64,000 bases of DNA from positions 17,457,888 through 17,521,887 of the forward strand of contig CM034406.1 of the NCBI GenBank assembly GCA_019925095.2, in the 5' to 3' direction. Positions 48,901 through 59,350 of this stretch are shown in pieces; the first letter of the stretch is position 1; each line of letters begins with the position of its first letter. The stretch is from Dendrolimus kikuchii. Lineage: Eukaryota; Arthropoda; Insecta; Lepidoptera; Lasiocampidae. The notes below the pieces were generated by a model. The model ran no database searches, had not been told where the DNA came from, and saw nothing but the letters and a program-made list of their open reading frames with translations. The translations under genes and the position numbers were made by a program.

Positions 48901-51029
48901 AATTAGAACCAGTTCTAATTGTGAATCTAAACCATAGGCGATCGGGTTCTAGCATCCTTCATCCTTCAGCAATCTTCTGGACTGATTTTGATGATTCTTT
49001 GTGTATTTGAGTAGGTCCCCGGATGATATAGATTCACGTTTAGAACCGGTAGGAGGCAGGTCAACGTCTGCAGGGACCACTAGTATAAACTATAAACAAG
49101 ACGCATTTGGCCACAGTCACTATGTTGTGATTTGGTGGACTGTATATTGATGCTTAGATTAGTTAGATAGTCGTGGTAGCGTAATGGCTAGCACACGCGT
49201 CCTAGACCCAAAGGGCGTGGGTTCGATCCTGACCGGAACGCATGCACCACTTAGGCAGTTTTCTGACCTAATGTGCATATTGTTACAATTACCACGTGCT
49301 AACAACAGTGAAGGAAAACATCGTGATGCAACCTGCACATCGAGATAACCGATGTGTCAAACCTGCCAAGCCGCCTTGGACAAGCGTGGCGGGTATACTG
49401 TCCGGAGGCCCTAGCCCAGTAGTGGGACATTCATGGGCTGTTATTAGATTAGATTAGATATTGATGCTTGAAGATGAATGATTAGAATGATGAACAGTTT
49501 ATGTAGATATATAAGTTTATTACACGACTGGCATTACAAATTAATATATATAAATGTTATAATGTAATCGCAGTATATTCGGAATACAGTGCACGCGCGT
49601 TAACATGTGAGGAATGATCGAGTCATAATTGCAAGTGACGTGTGATGTGTGACACCCGCCGATGCGCCGCGCCGCCCGCGTTGCCCACGCCGCCAGCCGG
49701 TCCAGTTGCTTGGCTGCAGCCGAACACTAACACTAATATAGATAGAGATGGATGGACAGATGAAACAGGGACATTACATATGATTGTGGCTTTTGGGGTC
49801 AGAGTCGGTAGAGCTTCCGCCTTCTTGTAGCTCTGGAATAAGGCGCAGAAGGAACGCCGAAGGGTTTTAGTGCGTATCCTCGACTTTGGCGTGGCAATAA
49901 AAGTAGTTGCTTACGGTGTGAGTGTCACCCCACCGTGGCGAATCCCACGCTTCCCACCTCGTTTCCCACGCGGTGTATAGTTCTCAAACGGATTTCGCCT
50001 CAAAACAAATCAAATTCATTTATTTGTATAAAATCATGAATTGTAGAAAGATGTTACATTCTAATTTTAAAATATTTCTTACCAAATTGGCGTGCAAATG
50101 TATCAATTAGACAAATCAAAGAAAATTCCTGATGTCAAAAACCTCGTTAAAGGCCGGCTGAGCTCAAACAACGTCAGATGGACTTCGGACATTAACGTTC
50201 CGTTTACATACTTAAGCATATGTCTCTTGTATTTTTCACTGTATGTAGGATCTCAAAAGACTCGGCCACCTTCAGCCTGGCGAATCATTCGGTCATATCC
50301 GGTGAATCAATTGTTTTAGTTCCATAACCAAATGACTAAAAATCGTCACCTCCACAAAAGTTATATAGATTACATAATTTTCTTCAATTTGTTTTTTTTT
50401 TTAGGTCCCAGAAAACTGTGTACGTAACTACGTGTGGATTCTCAAATATAACTATGGCCAGCTACAGTAATGTACGGATAAAATCTTTTAATTATTATTT
50501 TTTTGGATGTCATAATGATGTAGATATGCCGCTGAGTGGCTGAGCTTTATACTTCAAATTTGTTTTAAAACTAAATTCCGACAAAGATTTTTACGAACAT
50601 AACTAAGATTTTATTTCCTAATCGATAATAGGTAGAAAAATTTTAAGTTTTAAAATTTTAAAATGACAACATTCAGAGACCACACCACCCACCAGAGAGG
50701 GGCCGTCTTAAAAACACTTAGAACGATAAAAGTTTCCCCTGAGGGGAAACAAATGTAAAGGAGTATGGAATTAGACAATGCAGAGTAAATAGATATCCTA
50801 TTTTCTCTATGACACAGTGCGAAGATCAATTAGTTTAAAGAAGGCCTTCAACGTCTCAATCCAATTTGAGTTTGTCTTGAGGATCTCAACAGATATTATC
50901 ACATAAACCAGAAGACATTAAAAATAATGCTCAATTGTATTTTTTCAGATCATAAAAACATCGTGGTCGTATTTCACTTTGTTATTAAATATATATATAG
51001 ACAGCGATGAAAAGCAACAATCACGATAA
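39819..51029 (+). CDS. Odorant receptor, 7tm_6 family (11 exons, start uncertain)
   Basis: Insect odorant receptors are seven-transmembrane ligand-gated channel subunits that pair with Orco in the membranes of olfactory neurons. Eleven exons join in phase to 1308 nt, 435 residues plus stop, in the normal size range. Seen: hydrophobic stretches such as SVVVVVEV and LLFVIFLSHITLQFDLLSV; the receptor-like middle WLPFDPLQPGYYEVMLAVQT; and the C-terminal hallmarks WYGQQLADSTERLSHAIYNS, YKAPKKIKRSLLIMLLRSQK and IIKTSWSYFTLLLN, which match the usual family ending. Exon A has no in-frame ATG near its acceptor. Either a short 5' exon supplies the start, or translation begins at 39891 (411 residues). 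The frame is open throughout, so the gene is probably functional despite intronic mariner, SINE and LINE debris. A gustatory receptor is less likely because the C-terminus fits ORs. The ligand is unknown. Confidence 0.92.
40550..40800. repeat. Retroelement debris
   Basis: GATCACGGGTGGTATCAAAA and TTTCTTTGAAG are shared with 43560-43800, whose minus strand reads MGCDTCRHSDAIISSNDWLE. Class unknown. Confidence 0.4.
41240..41397 (+). CDS. Odorant receptor exon B (first TM)
   Basis: 158 nt, from VCWIILYWFEFMNLSVVVVV to FKMLPCIGFVLL, ending in phase 1 before GTATTT. The acceptor is TATTTGCAG. The reading frame runs on past the donor, but only the spliced form reaches exon C in frame. Confidence 0.85.
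42045..42366 (+). mobile_element. LINE 3' end, family B (copy 7)
   Basis: Near full-length, from a long poly(T) run to CGTTCCTGCACGG. In the intron before odorant receptor exon C. Confidence 0.72.
42489..42641 (+). CDS. Odorant receptor exon C
   Basis: 153 nt: MMKTYKMVRCRNIFENIIYE through IRDMW to LHFMVK. The acceptor is TATTTTAG and the donor GTAACT. An LINE 3' end stops about 120 bp upstream. Confidence 0.92.
42793..42927 (-). mobile_element. LINE 3' end, (TACA)n family (copy 7)
   Basis: 135 bp, flanked by the 14-bp repeat CAGCTGAAGTTCGT at 42779..42792 and 42928..42941. In the intron after exon C. Confidence 0.85.
43560..43800 (-). repeat. Retroelement debris
   Basis: The minus strand is open for about 76 codons (NDWLELEAGNAAIKAEKGFF) and related to 40550-40800. 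Confidence 0.4.
43960..44139 (+). CDS. Odorant receptor exon D
   Basis: 180 nt, from FYFCNNLLLVTFCSGPFWEM to WLPFDPLQPGYYEVMLAVQT and WH. The acceptor is TTATTTAG and the donor GTAAGA. Confidence 0.93.
44212..44425 (-). mobile_element. LINE 3' end, family B (copy 8)
   Basis: Minus-sense copy ending in CTCCAATAAAAAAAATAAA. In the intron between exons D and E. Confidence 0.68.
44443..44535. repeat. Small fold-back repeat (hairpin copy 2)
   Basis: Arms GTAAGCTTGAACG and CGTTCAAACTTACTC, with outer CTTATGGAG and CTCTCTATGG. Confidence 0.65.
44655..44920 (+). repeat. LINE 3' end, family B (copy 9, decayed)
   Basis: Contains GGGCGACTGGAACCTGGCCA and CTAATGCCGGAATACAACTT; many indels. Confidence 0.5.
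44988..45140 (+). CDS. Odorant receptor exon E (TM)
   Basis: 153 nt, from ILTIWANMGGDLLFVIFLSH to LLETYPLG, with a strong hydrophobic segment. The acceptor is CTTCCAG and the donor GTAAAT. Confidence 0.92.
45243..45344. repeat. Small fold-back repeat (hairpin copy 3)
   Basis: AGAGTAAGTTTGTAGGC at 45255-45271 pairs perfectly (17 bp) with 45293-45309 across a 21-nt loop. Confidence 0.7.
45385..46460 (-). pseudogene. Mariner transposon relic with broken transposase
   Basis: The minus strand keeps mariner transposase pieces: ESWIYQYDPETKRQSTIWVF near 45790-45870, and AHTALKMRDFL with GHPPYSPDLAPCDSVL near 45450-45600. The pieces are in separate frames and the second catalytic Asp region is scrambled, so it is dead. 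The ends share CACTCAG.GAGT.TTGC as inverted repeats. In the intron between odorant receptor exons E and F. Confidence 0.85.
46583..46709 (+). CDS. Odorant receptor exon F
   Basis: 127 nt, from LDSAAYLEKYRLAMETFSEM to VLRHRALI plus two bases. The acceptor is CTCAACAG and the donor GTAAGA. The residues are charged, as expected for a loop. Confidence 0.9.
46770..47400. other. Odorant receptor intron F-G, unassigned sequence
   Basis: Moderately GC-rich with short ORFs on both strands (131 codons at 46729-47124). No family recognised; perhaps a degraded mobile element. Confidence 0.35.
47509..47605 (+). CDS. Odorant receptor exon G (TM)
   Basis: 97 nt: LSGDVENVYKVALLVNFINS then SVVLCFCEFCSI. 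The acceptor is TTTTTTAG and the donor GTAAGT. Confidence 0.92.
47963..48064 (+). CDS. Odorant receptor exon H (TM)
   Basis: 102 nt, 34 codons, from VVEKWNEFGYKSFLATALSQ to MWIMCWYGQQLADS. The acceptor is CATTTTTAG and the donor GTAAGT. Confidence 0.93.
48146..48234 (+). CDS. Odorant receptor exon I
   Basis: 89 nt: TERLSHAIYNSGWYKAPKKI then KRSLLIMLL plus two bases. The acceptor is CATTTTAG and the donor GTAATC. The intron before it is only 81 bp. Confidence 0.93.
48365..48600 (+). repeat. Repeat resembling Lep1-type Helitron
   Basis: GTACGGGCTAATCTCCGAAA and ACCACGCGGACGAAGTCACA then GGCATCAGCTCGTTT, a common lepidopteran repeat ending. Confidence 0.5.
48888..48933. repeat. 22-bp near-perfect palindrome
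   Basis: GGTTTAGATTCACAATTAGA plus AC at 48888-48909, 2-bp spacer, exact reverse complement at 48912-48933. In the intron after odorant receptor exon I. Confidence 0.9.
49165..49450 (+). mobile_element. tRNA-derived SINE (copy 3)
   Basis: GTCGTGGTAGCGTAATGGCT (A-box-like), GGTTCGATCC (B-box), ending AGTGGGACATTCATGGGCTG. In the intron before exon J. Confidence 0.75.
50405..50471 (+). CDS. Odorant receptor exon J
   Basis: 67 nt: SQKTVYVTTCGFSNITMASY then SN, before GTACGG. Reading through the donor gives an unlike tail and a stop; splicing restores the family ending. Confidence 0.88.
50949..51029 (+). CDS. Odorant receptor exon K (stop codon)
   Basis: 81 nt, IIKTSWSYFTLLLNIYIDSD then EKQQSR and TAA at 51027. 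The acceptor is TTTTTCAG. The SYFTLL ending is typical of insect ORs. Confidence 0.9.
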   Translation: MIKTSWSYFTLLLNIYIDSDEKQQSR

Positions 51030-51093
51030 TAATTTTAAATAAGCACGATCACCTTTAAAACCAGAATGCAGGTACTGCATCATTACACAAATT

Positions 51094-51099
51094 AATAAA
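51094..51099 (+). terminator. candidate poly(A) signal for the odorant receptor
   Basis: AATAAA 65 nt after the stop; a second lies at 51159..51164. Their position suits a short 3' UTR. Confidence 0.5.
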
Positions 51100-51286
51100 T
51101 ATAGTTACACCTTTATAGATACGAATATTTAATATTTTAAGACTAACTTCAGTCAATTAATAAAGTATGTATGCCTCGGATTGTATGTATTGGATTTTTT
51201 ATGACGCTGAATGTAAGTACTCCAACTTTGGGATAAAATATATCTATAAGTACTTTATATTTCTTTGATATTTTTTGTGTGCTAAA

Positions 51287-51970
51287 GTAGGGGAGACCGA
51301 GGAGAGTTGTGACATAGTTGATTTCTCGGAACCTATGACCGTTAATAATGTGACAACAGCTCGCATTTGTTGCTTTTGAGATGCGCTATTTAACGCAGTG
51401 CGAACCAATGGCGTATGGGAAGTGGTTTTGACTCAATGACATTTGCATACAAAAAATTGCAAGAAGTAAATTTTTCATAATAATTTTGATTACATATATA
51501 TTGCTATGTATTATGTTTGCATCTTTCTGATAATTTTTCTAGTATAGTTTAGTTTTTCAAGTTTCATAGCGTGGTAATGTTTTTTTTTACGTTGGCATCT
51601 TATTTATACATTATTATTCTGATTGGTTCACGAATTTTTGCACCTAGGCGAAAAAGATGCCATACTAGGATTTAGGATTTACCATTTAGGATATTAATGT
51701 TTTTTATGTTAATGTGACATTTTATTTTCGTTCGTAAATGAGTGTCACAACTTTCCTAAGTATTAGGAGGGTTGTGACACGAGTAGTTGTTTTTTGTTTT
51801 TGTCTATTTTCTCAGAAACCTTAACGTTTCTATTAATTTTGATGATTCTTTCTTATAGCCTATGAATTAAGCTACATCGACATATAAAGCTCATAGATGT
51901 AGAATGTTTCTGGACCGAGATATGTTAGTTAAAGTAAAAATTGACACAACTCTCCTCGATCTCCCCTACT
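51287..51970. mobile_element. TIR element AGTAGGGGAGA
   Basis: Terminal inverted repeats AGTAGGGGAGACCGAGGAGA and TCTCCTCGATCTCCCCTACT, continuing into GTTGTGACA / TGACACAAC. 684 bp, no transposase. Confidence 0.75.
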
Positions 51971-52041
51971 AAGATCGTAAATAAGTAAACATCCAAAGTG
52001 ACTCAAACTATTAGACCTTTATATTTCTGATATACTATTTA

Positions 52042-52205
52042 CAGTTACCACGTGCTGACGGTGAAGGAAAACATCGTGATGAAACTTGTATATCGAGATA
52101 ACCGATGTACCAAACCCGCCACACCGCCTTGAGCAGGCGAGGTTAATACTACAGTCCATTTTCCTAAAAGACCTCGGCCCAAAAGTGGGACTTAGGTCGT
52201 TATTA
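52042..52205 (+). repeat. tRNA-derived SINE (copy 4, head missing)
   Basis: Only the 3' half (ACCACGTGCTGACGGTGAAG to AAAAGTGGGACTTAGG) is left. Confidence 0.6.
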
Positions 52206-52349
52206 TATCTTTAAATAAAAGTTAGTTATGTAGTTGAAATTCCTATTGACGATAAACTTCTGTTTTAATGCAGCTAGTGAGCTAGCTATATTAGCAGAGC
52301 GCTCGAGCGTATAATAGAAAAAGGTATTCAAAAATGAAACACAAAAACC

Positions 52350-55300
52350 ATCGATTTTGCTTCTTATTTATTGATTTGTCCTCCCAAACTTTGTTTTCGC
52401 GTGTTCGGACTTACAGGATTATCTTTTTTTTCGGCTACTTATAATACAATTTTTATAAAGAAATCACAATGTGGAGAGGCCCCCGCCGCCCCCGTGCCCC
52501 CACCCCTTGCGCGCCTTACAACGTAAATTTAATCAGTCCTTTGTACACACAAACTTGTTCACATTTACAAATATTTTTTTGTGCCAGACCCAACTCGAAC
52601 GTGGCCCTTTAAGTATAATCGTCACATGCAAAAGAAGCTTTTATGTATTTTAATAATAGAGCATAAATTAAATAATTACATTACTAATGATTCCGTTGAC
52701 AGTAAACTTTTTTTGTTTAAAAAGTAAAATACTGACATTGACATATTATGTACACGTTAAAAAAAAAAAATCAGTAACAAAACGGCCACGTTCGAATTAC
52801 AAGTGCGGCGAGCTAAAATGTAACATTACAAAAAAAATGAAAAAAATGCATAGTTGGCCGGCGGGGGGGCGGCGGCGGCGCGGGCGCAGCGATTCGCACG
52901 CACACGCAACACACACACAGCCGGACATCCACTCGCACGCACTCATAGCCCGATCCCATTCAAATATTTATAACGCCGGCAAACGCAAACCGGCGGCTAA
53001 CTAACGAAACAAAAAAAAAAAAGAAATATCTATATTTAAATCTTAACTAACCTACCTGTATAATTACAAATGCATATTATACATAATAACCATACACTTT
53101 TACATATGTATATAATTTACCGCATTATTTTAGTTCGTAATCAATAACTATTATTTATCGTACATACTCTAAATACTAATTCCGTTAACCGAGTTTTACA
53201 TACACTATATAATATAATATACACAAGATGAAAACGGAAAGCGTCATTTTAATAATTATTTCGTAAATTTAAAAAAATACCCAATTCATAATTAGAACGT
53301 GTCATTTTTATGTACAAAATGACATTAAAAATATTAATTTAAACCTTTATTATATAACTTTTTCAAATATAGAAATAATTATCTCCACACTTATTTTCAT
53401 CCTGCCGTATGAGAAGTTCGTTTAAACAATACAAAGGTTAGGGTTGTCCCCAGTTACATCCAACTATCCAAATAGCAATAAACGCGAAATCGAGCTTTGA
53501 TATGAATATTTTTAAACGATAAATGTAAAAAGGCCTTGTTGTCTATCAAGCGAGTTTATTACCACTTGGATAATAGTAAAACTTTCAACCGCATTTAGTG
53601 GAATACAGCGAAATTTTGCGCACAATTTCTCCAATCCGCCGCCTATATTACACAAACTATACAAAAACAATATATATAACACAATGAATATTGATGCTAT
53701 TTACAATGCAAATAAGATACAAAATTGAATAAATTGAACTACTCTACGCCTAGCTAATAATGTTTTACGATAGAGGCGGCGGACGCAGATACGAAGCGAA
53801 CTTATATATAAAAGTAAAAACTATATCTTAAATCAAAGTCATAATAGCGTCGCCGTATTATTTAACAAATGTAAGAACATGAGACTGCTTATATCATATG
53901 CACGCAACATCAAACTACGTTTCAACGGATTATTTGGTGAAAAGGGCAGCGCTCAGTACTAAAAGCCAGAAAAACGCAGTAATTGGTTACCTTTCATGTT
54001 AAAAAAAATACACCCATTGATTCCCATTTAGATACAGCAATCATATAAGTTCAAATATAAACAAAGATCCCATAGTTGTATGATGTACTTAACGATATAG
54101 AACATGTTTAGAAACAACATAACAGATAAATCGACAAGAAATACGTACATACTTTTTTCAAAATTTTGATTAACTCTCGTGTAAGTGTTATTTATGTCGC
54201 TTTTTTATACATACCGTGTTATATGACATATTAAAAAATAAGCTTTTGAAGAACCTCACAGTTTTAAAACTATATTTAATTTTGCGTTAAATTATTAAAT
54301 TAACATCGTACGTACGTATATAATGTTTTCACATAGATGTATACTATAAAGCGCATATAAAAAAAACAGTCTATATTCTGTACAATCAGAAATATAAATA
54401 AACGGGCGTATAGTCTGCGTCAAACTTGATTCTCTAGGCTGCGCAACAACCTACTTTACATGTCTGTTGCTAACTTGAGCGGATACAAAGTTTGGCACGA
54501 ACTATATAAGCGCCATAAATTATATGCGTGAAATTCGTTCATTAATATTGCATCATCATCGTTCGCGACGACATAAGCGGGATTATAACTAATTTACACA
54601 TTGAACAGTTGCAATATGTACATACAAAATAACAACAATAAACAAAATTTGCATTAAAGAGGAGGATCACCATCAAGTTTTATTTTGCCACGAGATTAAT
54701 TGCAAAATCAACAGGCACTCTGGTCAAGTGTAAATAAGTTAGTTTTGTTTAATTATCGAGGAATCTGCGAAATGCATGCCGCACGGGCAAGTGAAAATCG
54801 CGTTCTATACACAATGTACATATACCTAAATGTAGCTAAATAATGGACGAAGTCGCGCGGAGATCCTATCCTATAGAGGTACATATGCGTATACCGACTT
54901 ACACATACGTCACTTATCAATATTAATTCGATGTAATATTTCATTTTTAGAACCGCTCGAGAGCGGTTTGTTTCAACTCAGAATTGAAATTCTTCTTCAA
55001 AAAACATATTTTTCATGTTGGCAACACTTATAAAGCGAAATAACATCAATATTTTCGTAAAATTAACGTAAGCGCTTCAATATATTTTCTAACATAACTA
55101 ACGTTTCAGTGAAGATTAATACTTTACCTAACTTGACTCGGTTTAGAAACTAAACCAGTGTCGCACATGTAAGTCGGACAGTTTGAATATTATTTAATTT
55201 TACCATATCACATTAAAAATATAGTAATATTATTCGACCTCAGTATTGGAGTGGTGATGGAAGACTGCTAAAAATGTTCATAATTCATATATTTATTCAA

Positions 55301-56320
55301 TTTAATACAGCTCTGCCACTGTTCATATTTTGAGTTTAAACAAAACATCTACCTAATGCAGCATTCTTATTTAAGATTTATCAAATAATATTTTATATTA
55401 CAATTTCAATATTGGTTATTAACTTCCTAAATAGATAACTTGTTTTCAGTTATATTCTAAACTGTGTGTAGTAAGTATATAAGTTTTATAATAAAAAAAA
55501 ACCGATTTTGTTTTGTTTAAATAAGACTTAGAAACTTTCTTACGGTAAAGTGCCTTATGTCTTAATAATAAACTGCAGTCGTGTTCAGTCAGTTTTTCGG
55601 CAAGTGGCAGATTCCTCCAGTTGGTCACTAAATGTTCATATTAACAGACCTACTTTTGTGTTCAAATATTTCCTAGAACCAAACACATGTCGTTTTAAAC
55701 GGATCGATTAAGACATAGATGTTTAATTATTGTCCCCAAAAAGTAGATACAATGAAATAACCTAATTATCTATGTATCTTAGTCTTGGATGATTGAAATT
55801 ACATTTGCAACACTATCCACTTTAAAATGGATAACACTTTTCATAACGCACGTCACTAAAAATCGGCAGCATTCTCTATCCGGACACCTAAAGCTTTCCA
55901 CAACACGTGAACGCTATGTAATTTATTATTTCCTGCATTTTAACATAAGAATATTAATGTAATTAAACACAAGTTTTAGTACATTTGTAATTATGTACAG
56001 TTTATACAGTTAGGGCGAGGCGACGCTGCATTGCTGAAATCTTCGACGTCGTGCAATAATAACTAAAATTTGATGCACCCGGTGCATTCTTCTTTGTTTT
56101 TTCTTTACGTATTAATGCAAAGAAGTAGGACAAGTCTAGTTGCGATCCACGTTTCTTTACGAACTGAGCTGATCGTCGGCGTCTACTCGTACGATGAAAT
56201 TTTTGCGTTGCGTTATCGCATCGCGTTAGTGCGACGTCATTTTTACTATTAATTTAAGACATATATTTTTTATCAAATTATATTGACTTGTAAACACACC
56301 TAATGATAGCTTGTCAATCA
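52350..56320. other. Repeat-poor AT-rich block, possible distal Smr 3' UTR
   Basis: Unlike the rest of the window, almost no dispersed repeats were recognised here. A GC-rich patch at about 52855-52990 and the inverted pair TCGAACGTGGCC (52595) / GGCCACGTTCGA (52784) stand out. No protein-coding exon was recognised. It lies downstream of Smr on the minus strand, so a long 3' UTR or a non-coding RNA is possible. Confidence 0.35.
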
Positions 56321-56911
56321 ACATTTTCATGATCTTCACTCTTTTGATAACTGAACAAGTTTAGTTTCAACTGATAGTTTTTAACATGGGAGAATATGCG
56401 TTGACAGGCTTGCCTTCTTATTTCTGTTCATTGCTACCTGGCAAGCAGGTATGAAATTTGAAATGCTTTGCAACTTCAAAGCATTTCAAATTTTTATGAA
56501 TACAAATAACTTGCCTACGTAAGTAAGCCTATCAAGGCATATTCTCCATCTTAAAAACTAGCAGTTGAAAGTCCAGTGGTGGATTTACCAATAGGCTGAG
56601 TAGGCTGGAGCCTAGGGCGGCAGATTTTGGAGGGGCGGCAAACTTGGGGCCAACTTTTTTATATATTATGTCTTACACAATCTTCAAACTACGGTTAAAA
56701 GGAGGTCTAATTCAAGACTCAACACACAAATCATAAAGTTACAATTTCATTGTCAAAAAAATGATCTAATTAATATGATTGTGAATTACGGTATCGATAT
56801 ATCGGTAGGGGCGGTAAAATTTGAATAGCCTACAGGCGTCATATTTCTAAATCCGCCCCTGGTTGAAACTAAATTTGTTCAATGATCAAAAGAGTGAAGG
56901 TCATGAAAAAA
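56321..56911. mobile_element. Large fold-back element, split by a hAT insertion
   Basis: Long inverted arms: TTCATGATCTTCACTCTTTT onward on the left, and the matching AAAAGAGTGAAGGTCATGAA on the right, paired over about 85 bp each. The core contains a perfect hairpin, AAATTTGAAATGCTTTG mirrored across CAACTT (about 56454-56493). The right arm is interrupted at 56572..56861. Confidence 0.75.
56572..56861. mobile_element. hAT-like MITE inserted in the fold-back arm
   Basis: 290 bp with ends CAGTGGTGGATTTA and TAAATCCGCCCCTG, flanked by GTTGAAAG (56564..56571) and GTTGAAAC (56862..56869). The left fold-back arm carries GTTTCAAC at the matching place, confirming GTTGAAAC as the original target. 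Confidence 0.82.
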
Positions 56912-57161
56912 TATGTCTCATGCGGCATCGCGTCGTAGCGTTGTGGCCTCGCCCTTACGATTCAAGTCGGTTTGAATTGTTCGTTTATACCTGACACACG
57001 CTGACACTGGACACTGTCTGTAGATCGGTTACGCGACACCAGCATCAGCTAGTTCCCTAATACCTTACTGTTTATTAATTTGCCTCAGTCCTGGTTAAAA
57101 TTTCGCACATGAACTCTATACAAGTCAAGCCAATTTTCTATCAATGGTAATTAATGTACTA

Positions 57162-57480
57162 CAGTCGAACCTCGATAAGTCGAAACCTTCCCAAACTCGA
57201 AAAAAAAATCGTGTTCCCCCCTCCCTTCAACCCCAAAACCTCCGTTGCTCGAAATCTGAACCCTCTATAAGTCGAAAAAATAAATTGGACTTTATCTCGA
57301 ACATAGCAATATTTAATTTTACAACCCTCTACGACTCGATTATTTGAATAAACCTTAACCTCTAGAAGTAGAAAGTTTCCTTACAAAATTCGTTTAAGTC
57401 GAAATCTTCCATAAGTCGAAAACCCTAAACTGGAATTTTTTAGCGTCTCCCTTCAAGTTCGACTTAAAGAGGTTCTACTG
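57162..57480. mobile_element. pogo/Tigger-like MITE
   Basis: 319 bp, ends CAGTCGAACCTCGATAAGTC and GACTTAAAGAGGTTCTACTG, flanked by TA on each side. Internal AAGTCGAAA is repeated several times. Confidence 0.8.
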
Positions 57481-58410
57481 TATACCCAGCTTTAATCAAA
57501 ACCCTTTAAGGGTATATGATTGATCCTCCTGCTGTAACAAGATGGTTTTCTAATCAATAAATTCATATTACAATATTTAAAGGTAAATTAACATATCTCT
57601 TGAGATAGTTCGCATGCATTCTTGAAATACTTACACACCGATAATAGTACATTATGGTACTAGTGTGTAACATTGGTGATTACCGCCGAGGCGCCATTGA
57701 GACTCGAGCCGTAGGCGAGGGTCTTAAGAGAGCCGAGGACGGTAATCATCAATACACACGTGTATCATACGACGTTTTTCAACACACTTGTGAATAAAAT
57801 AACAACAAAAACTCATTTTATTTAGTAGATAAAAAAAGTTATATATGAGTGAAAGTTTTATTTATTAAACACGTACGAGTTAAAATTATCTATTTAAATA
57901 AGAAGTTGCATGAAATGAGCGAGCAATAGGAACATTAATTTATTTGTTCTATAGAACACGATCTTTTTTTTTTAATAAAAAATTTTTTAAGAACAAAGCA
58001 ACTCTACCAATAAAATTAAAAAAAAAATCTATAACTCACTAGTGAGTTATAATGTTTTTTACTCACAGTTTGATAATGGGTGTCATTCTGTGCCTAATTG
58101 CGGTGACCATAGAGCCACTTTATGAGCAAGTGTGTTGAAAATAAAATTATATTTGTATGATGTGTATAATAGTACATTGCCGTTTTTAAAATAGTTTTAA
58201 ACGGCGAAAGGGATTTCAACAGATTTATATATGGAAAATAGTGTAGCATTCGAAAAATGTCTTCAAATCATCACAAAACATTCGTTAAATTAGTTCAAAA
58301 CTTAATTTCAAATATATCATTGACGAACCCATCTTTTTTAGTCCATGCGAATCAATCAGAACACCTTAAAAAATGTTGATACTCTTACTGGGGAAGCTCT
58401 CTGAAACTAA

Positions 58411-58705
58411 GGGGCCGTCCACAAATTACGTAACACGAGTATCGTGATTTTTGATCCCTCCCCCGTCCTTATCACAGCTGGTCACATGCGTGACCTAGTG
58501 TGACATCATATATTTTGCAATTTTACATCAAGAAATTATTAAATTAAAACGGCAGATCCGTAATAAGCTTAAACGTATTAGATTTTGAAATGTGACGTCA
58601 CGAAATTTAGGACCCTTCCCACCCCTTGTCCACACAATGTCGCACTTCGTCGACCCCTTCCCCCCCCCCCTCTCTTACGTTGTGACGTAAGTTGTGGATG
58701 GCCCC
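58411..58705. mobile_element. Family C TIR element (copy 3, complete)
   Basis: 295 bp, ends GGGGCCGTCCACAAATTACG and GTTGTGGATGGCCCC, flanked by TAA on both sides. It defines the ends of the family. Confidence 0.82.
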
Positions 58706-58986
58706 TAATCAACTCCAAGGGAAAAACCAATAAGAAATACTTATGAAACTTCTTTCGTTAAAATAAATTTTAACATTGTCCTAAGTTGACACTAGTCAAA
58801 CAATTTGACATTTAGTGTCTTCACTGTCCAGTGTCAGCGTCTGTCTAACTTTTACCTCATATGCAAGTATATATTCGAAAGACACATAAAAAAAAAACAT
58901 GATCTCAATGTAAATTATTGTCCAAAATGCTTAATAAACAAAAAATACTGATAAAATGAATTGACATATAATAAGTCATCATAAAT

Positions 58987-59350
58987 GGTGCGTTCCACTA
59001 GAGGCTCACAACGCTCAAAATGTTCTTGCAGCCGTTCCATATAACAAGCACAGTCTGTTTTGGTCGCGACGAAACCGTCACTAAGACGTCATAACTGTCG
59101 CTCAACGCTCACAACGACCCATCCGAAGAGGTGGTTCGAAATGGACGTTGACTAAAGAACATTAATACTCTCTATCGAGACGTTGACGAAGGGGCGATTT
59201 GAAAGTCAAACAATTGTGTATTTCATTAATGACATCAACTTACCATAATCCATTCCACTTGAGTTTATGATTGTAACGCTAACAAGCAAATGGAACGGAA
59301 AAAAATGTGGTCGTGAGCGTGGTTGTTCCGATTTCTTAGTGGAACGCACT
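58987..59350 (+). mobile_element. Family A TIR element (copy 7, long variant)
   Basis: Ends GTGCGTTCCACTAGAGGCTC and TCTTAGTGGAACGCAC. Has the same extra central segment as copy 3 but is more diverged. Confidence 0.65.

Noticed and set aside
52471..53004. Proline- and histidine-rich small ORFs
   Set aside because: Low-complexity GC patch with no family resemblance; more likely untranslated.
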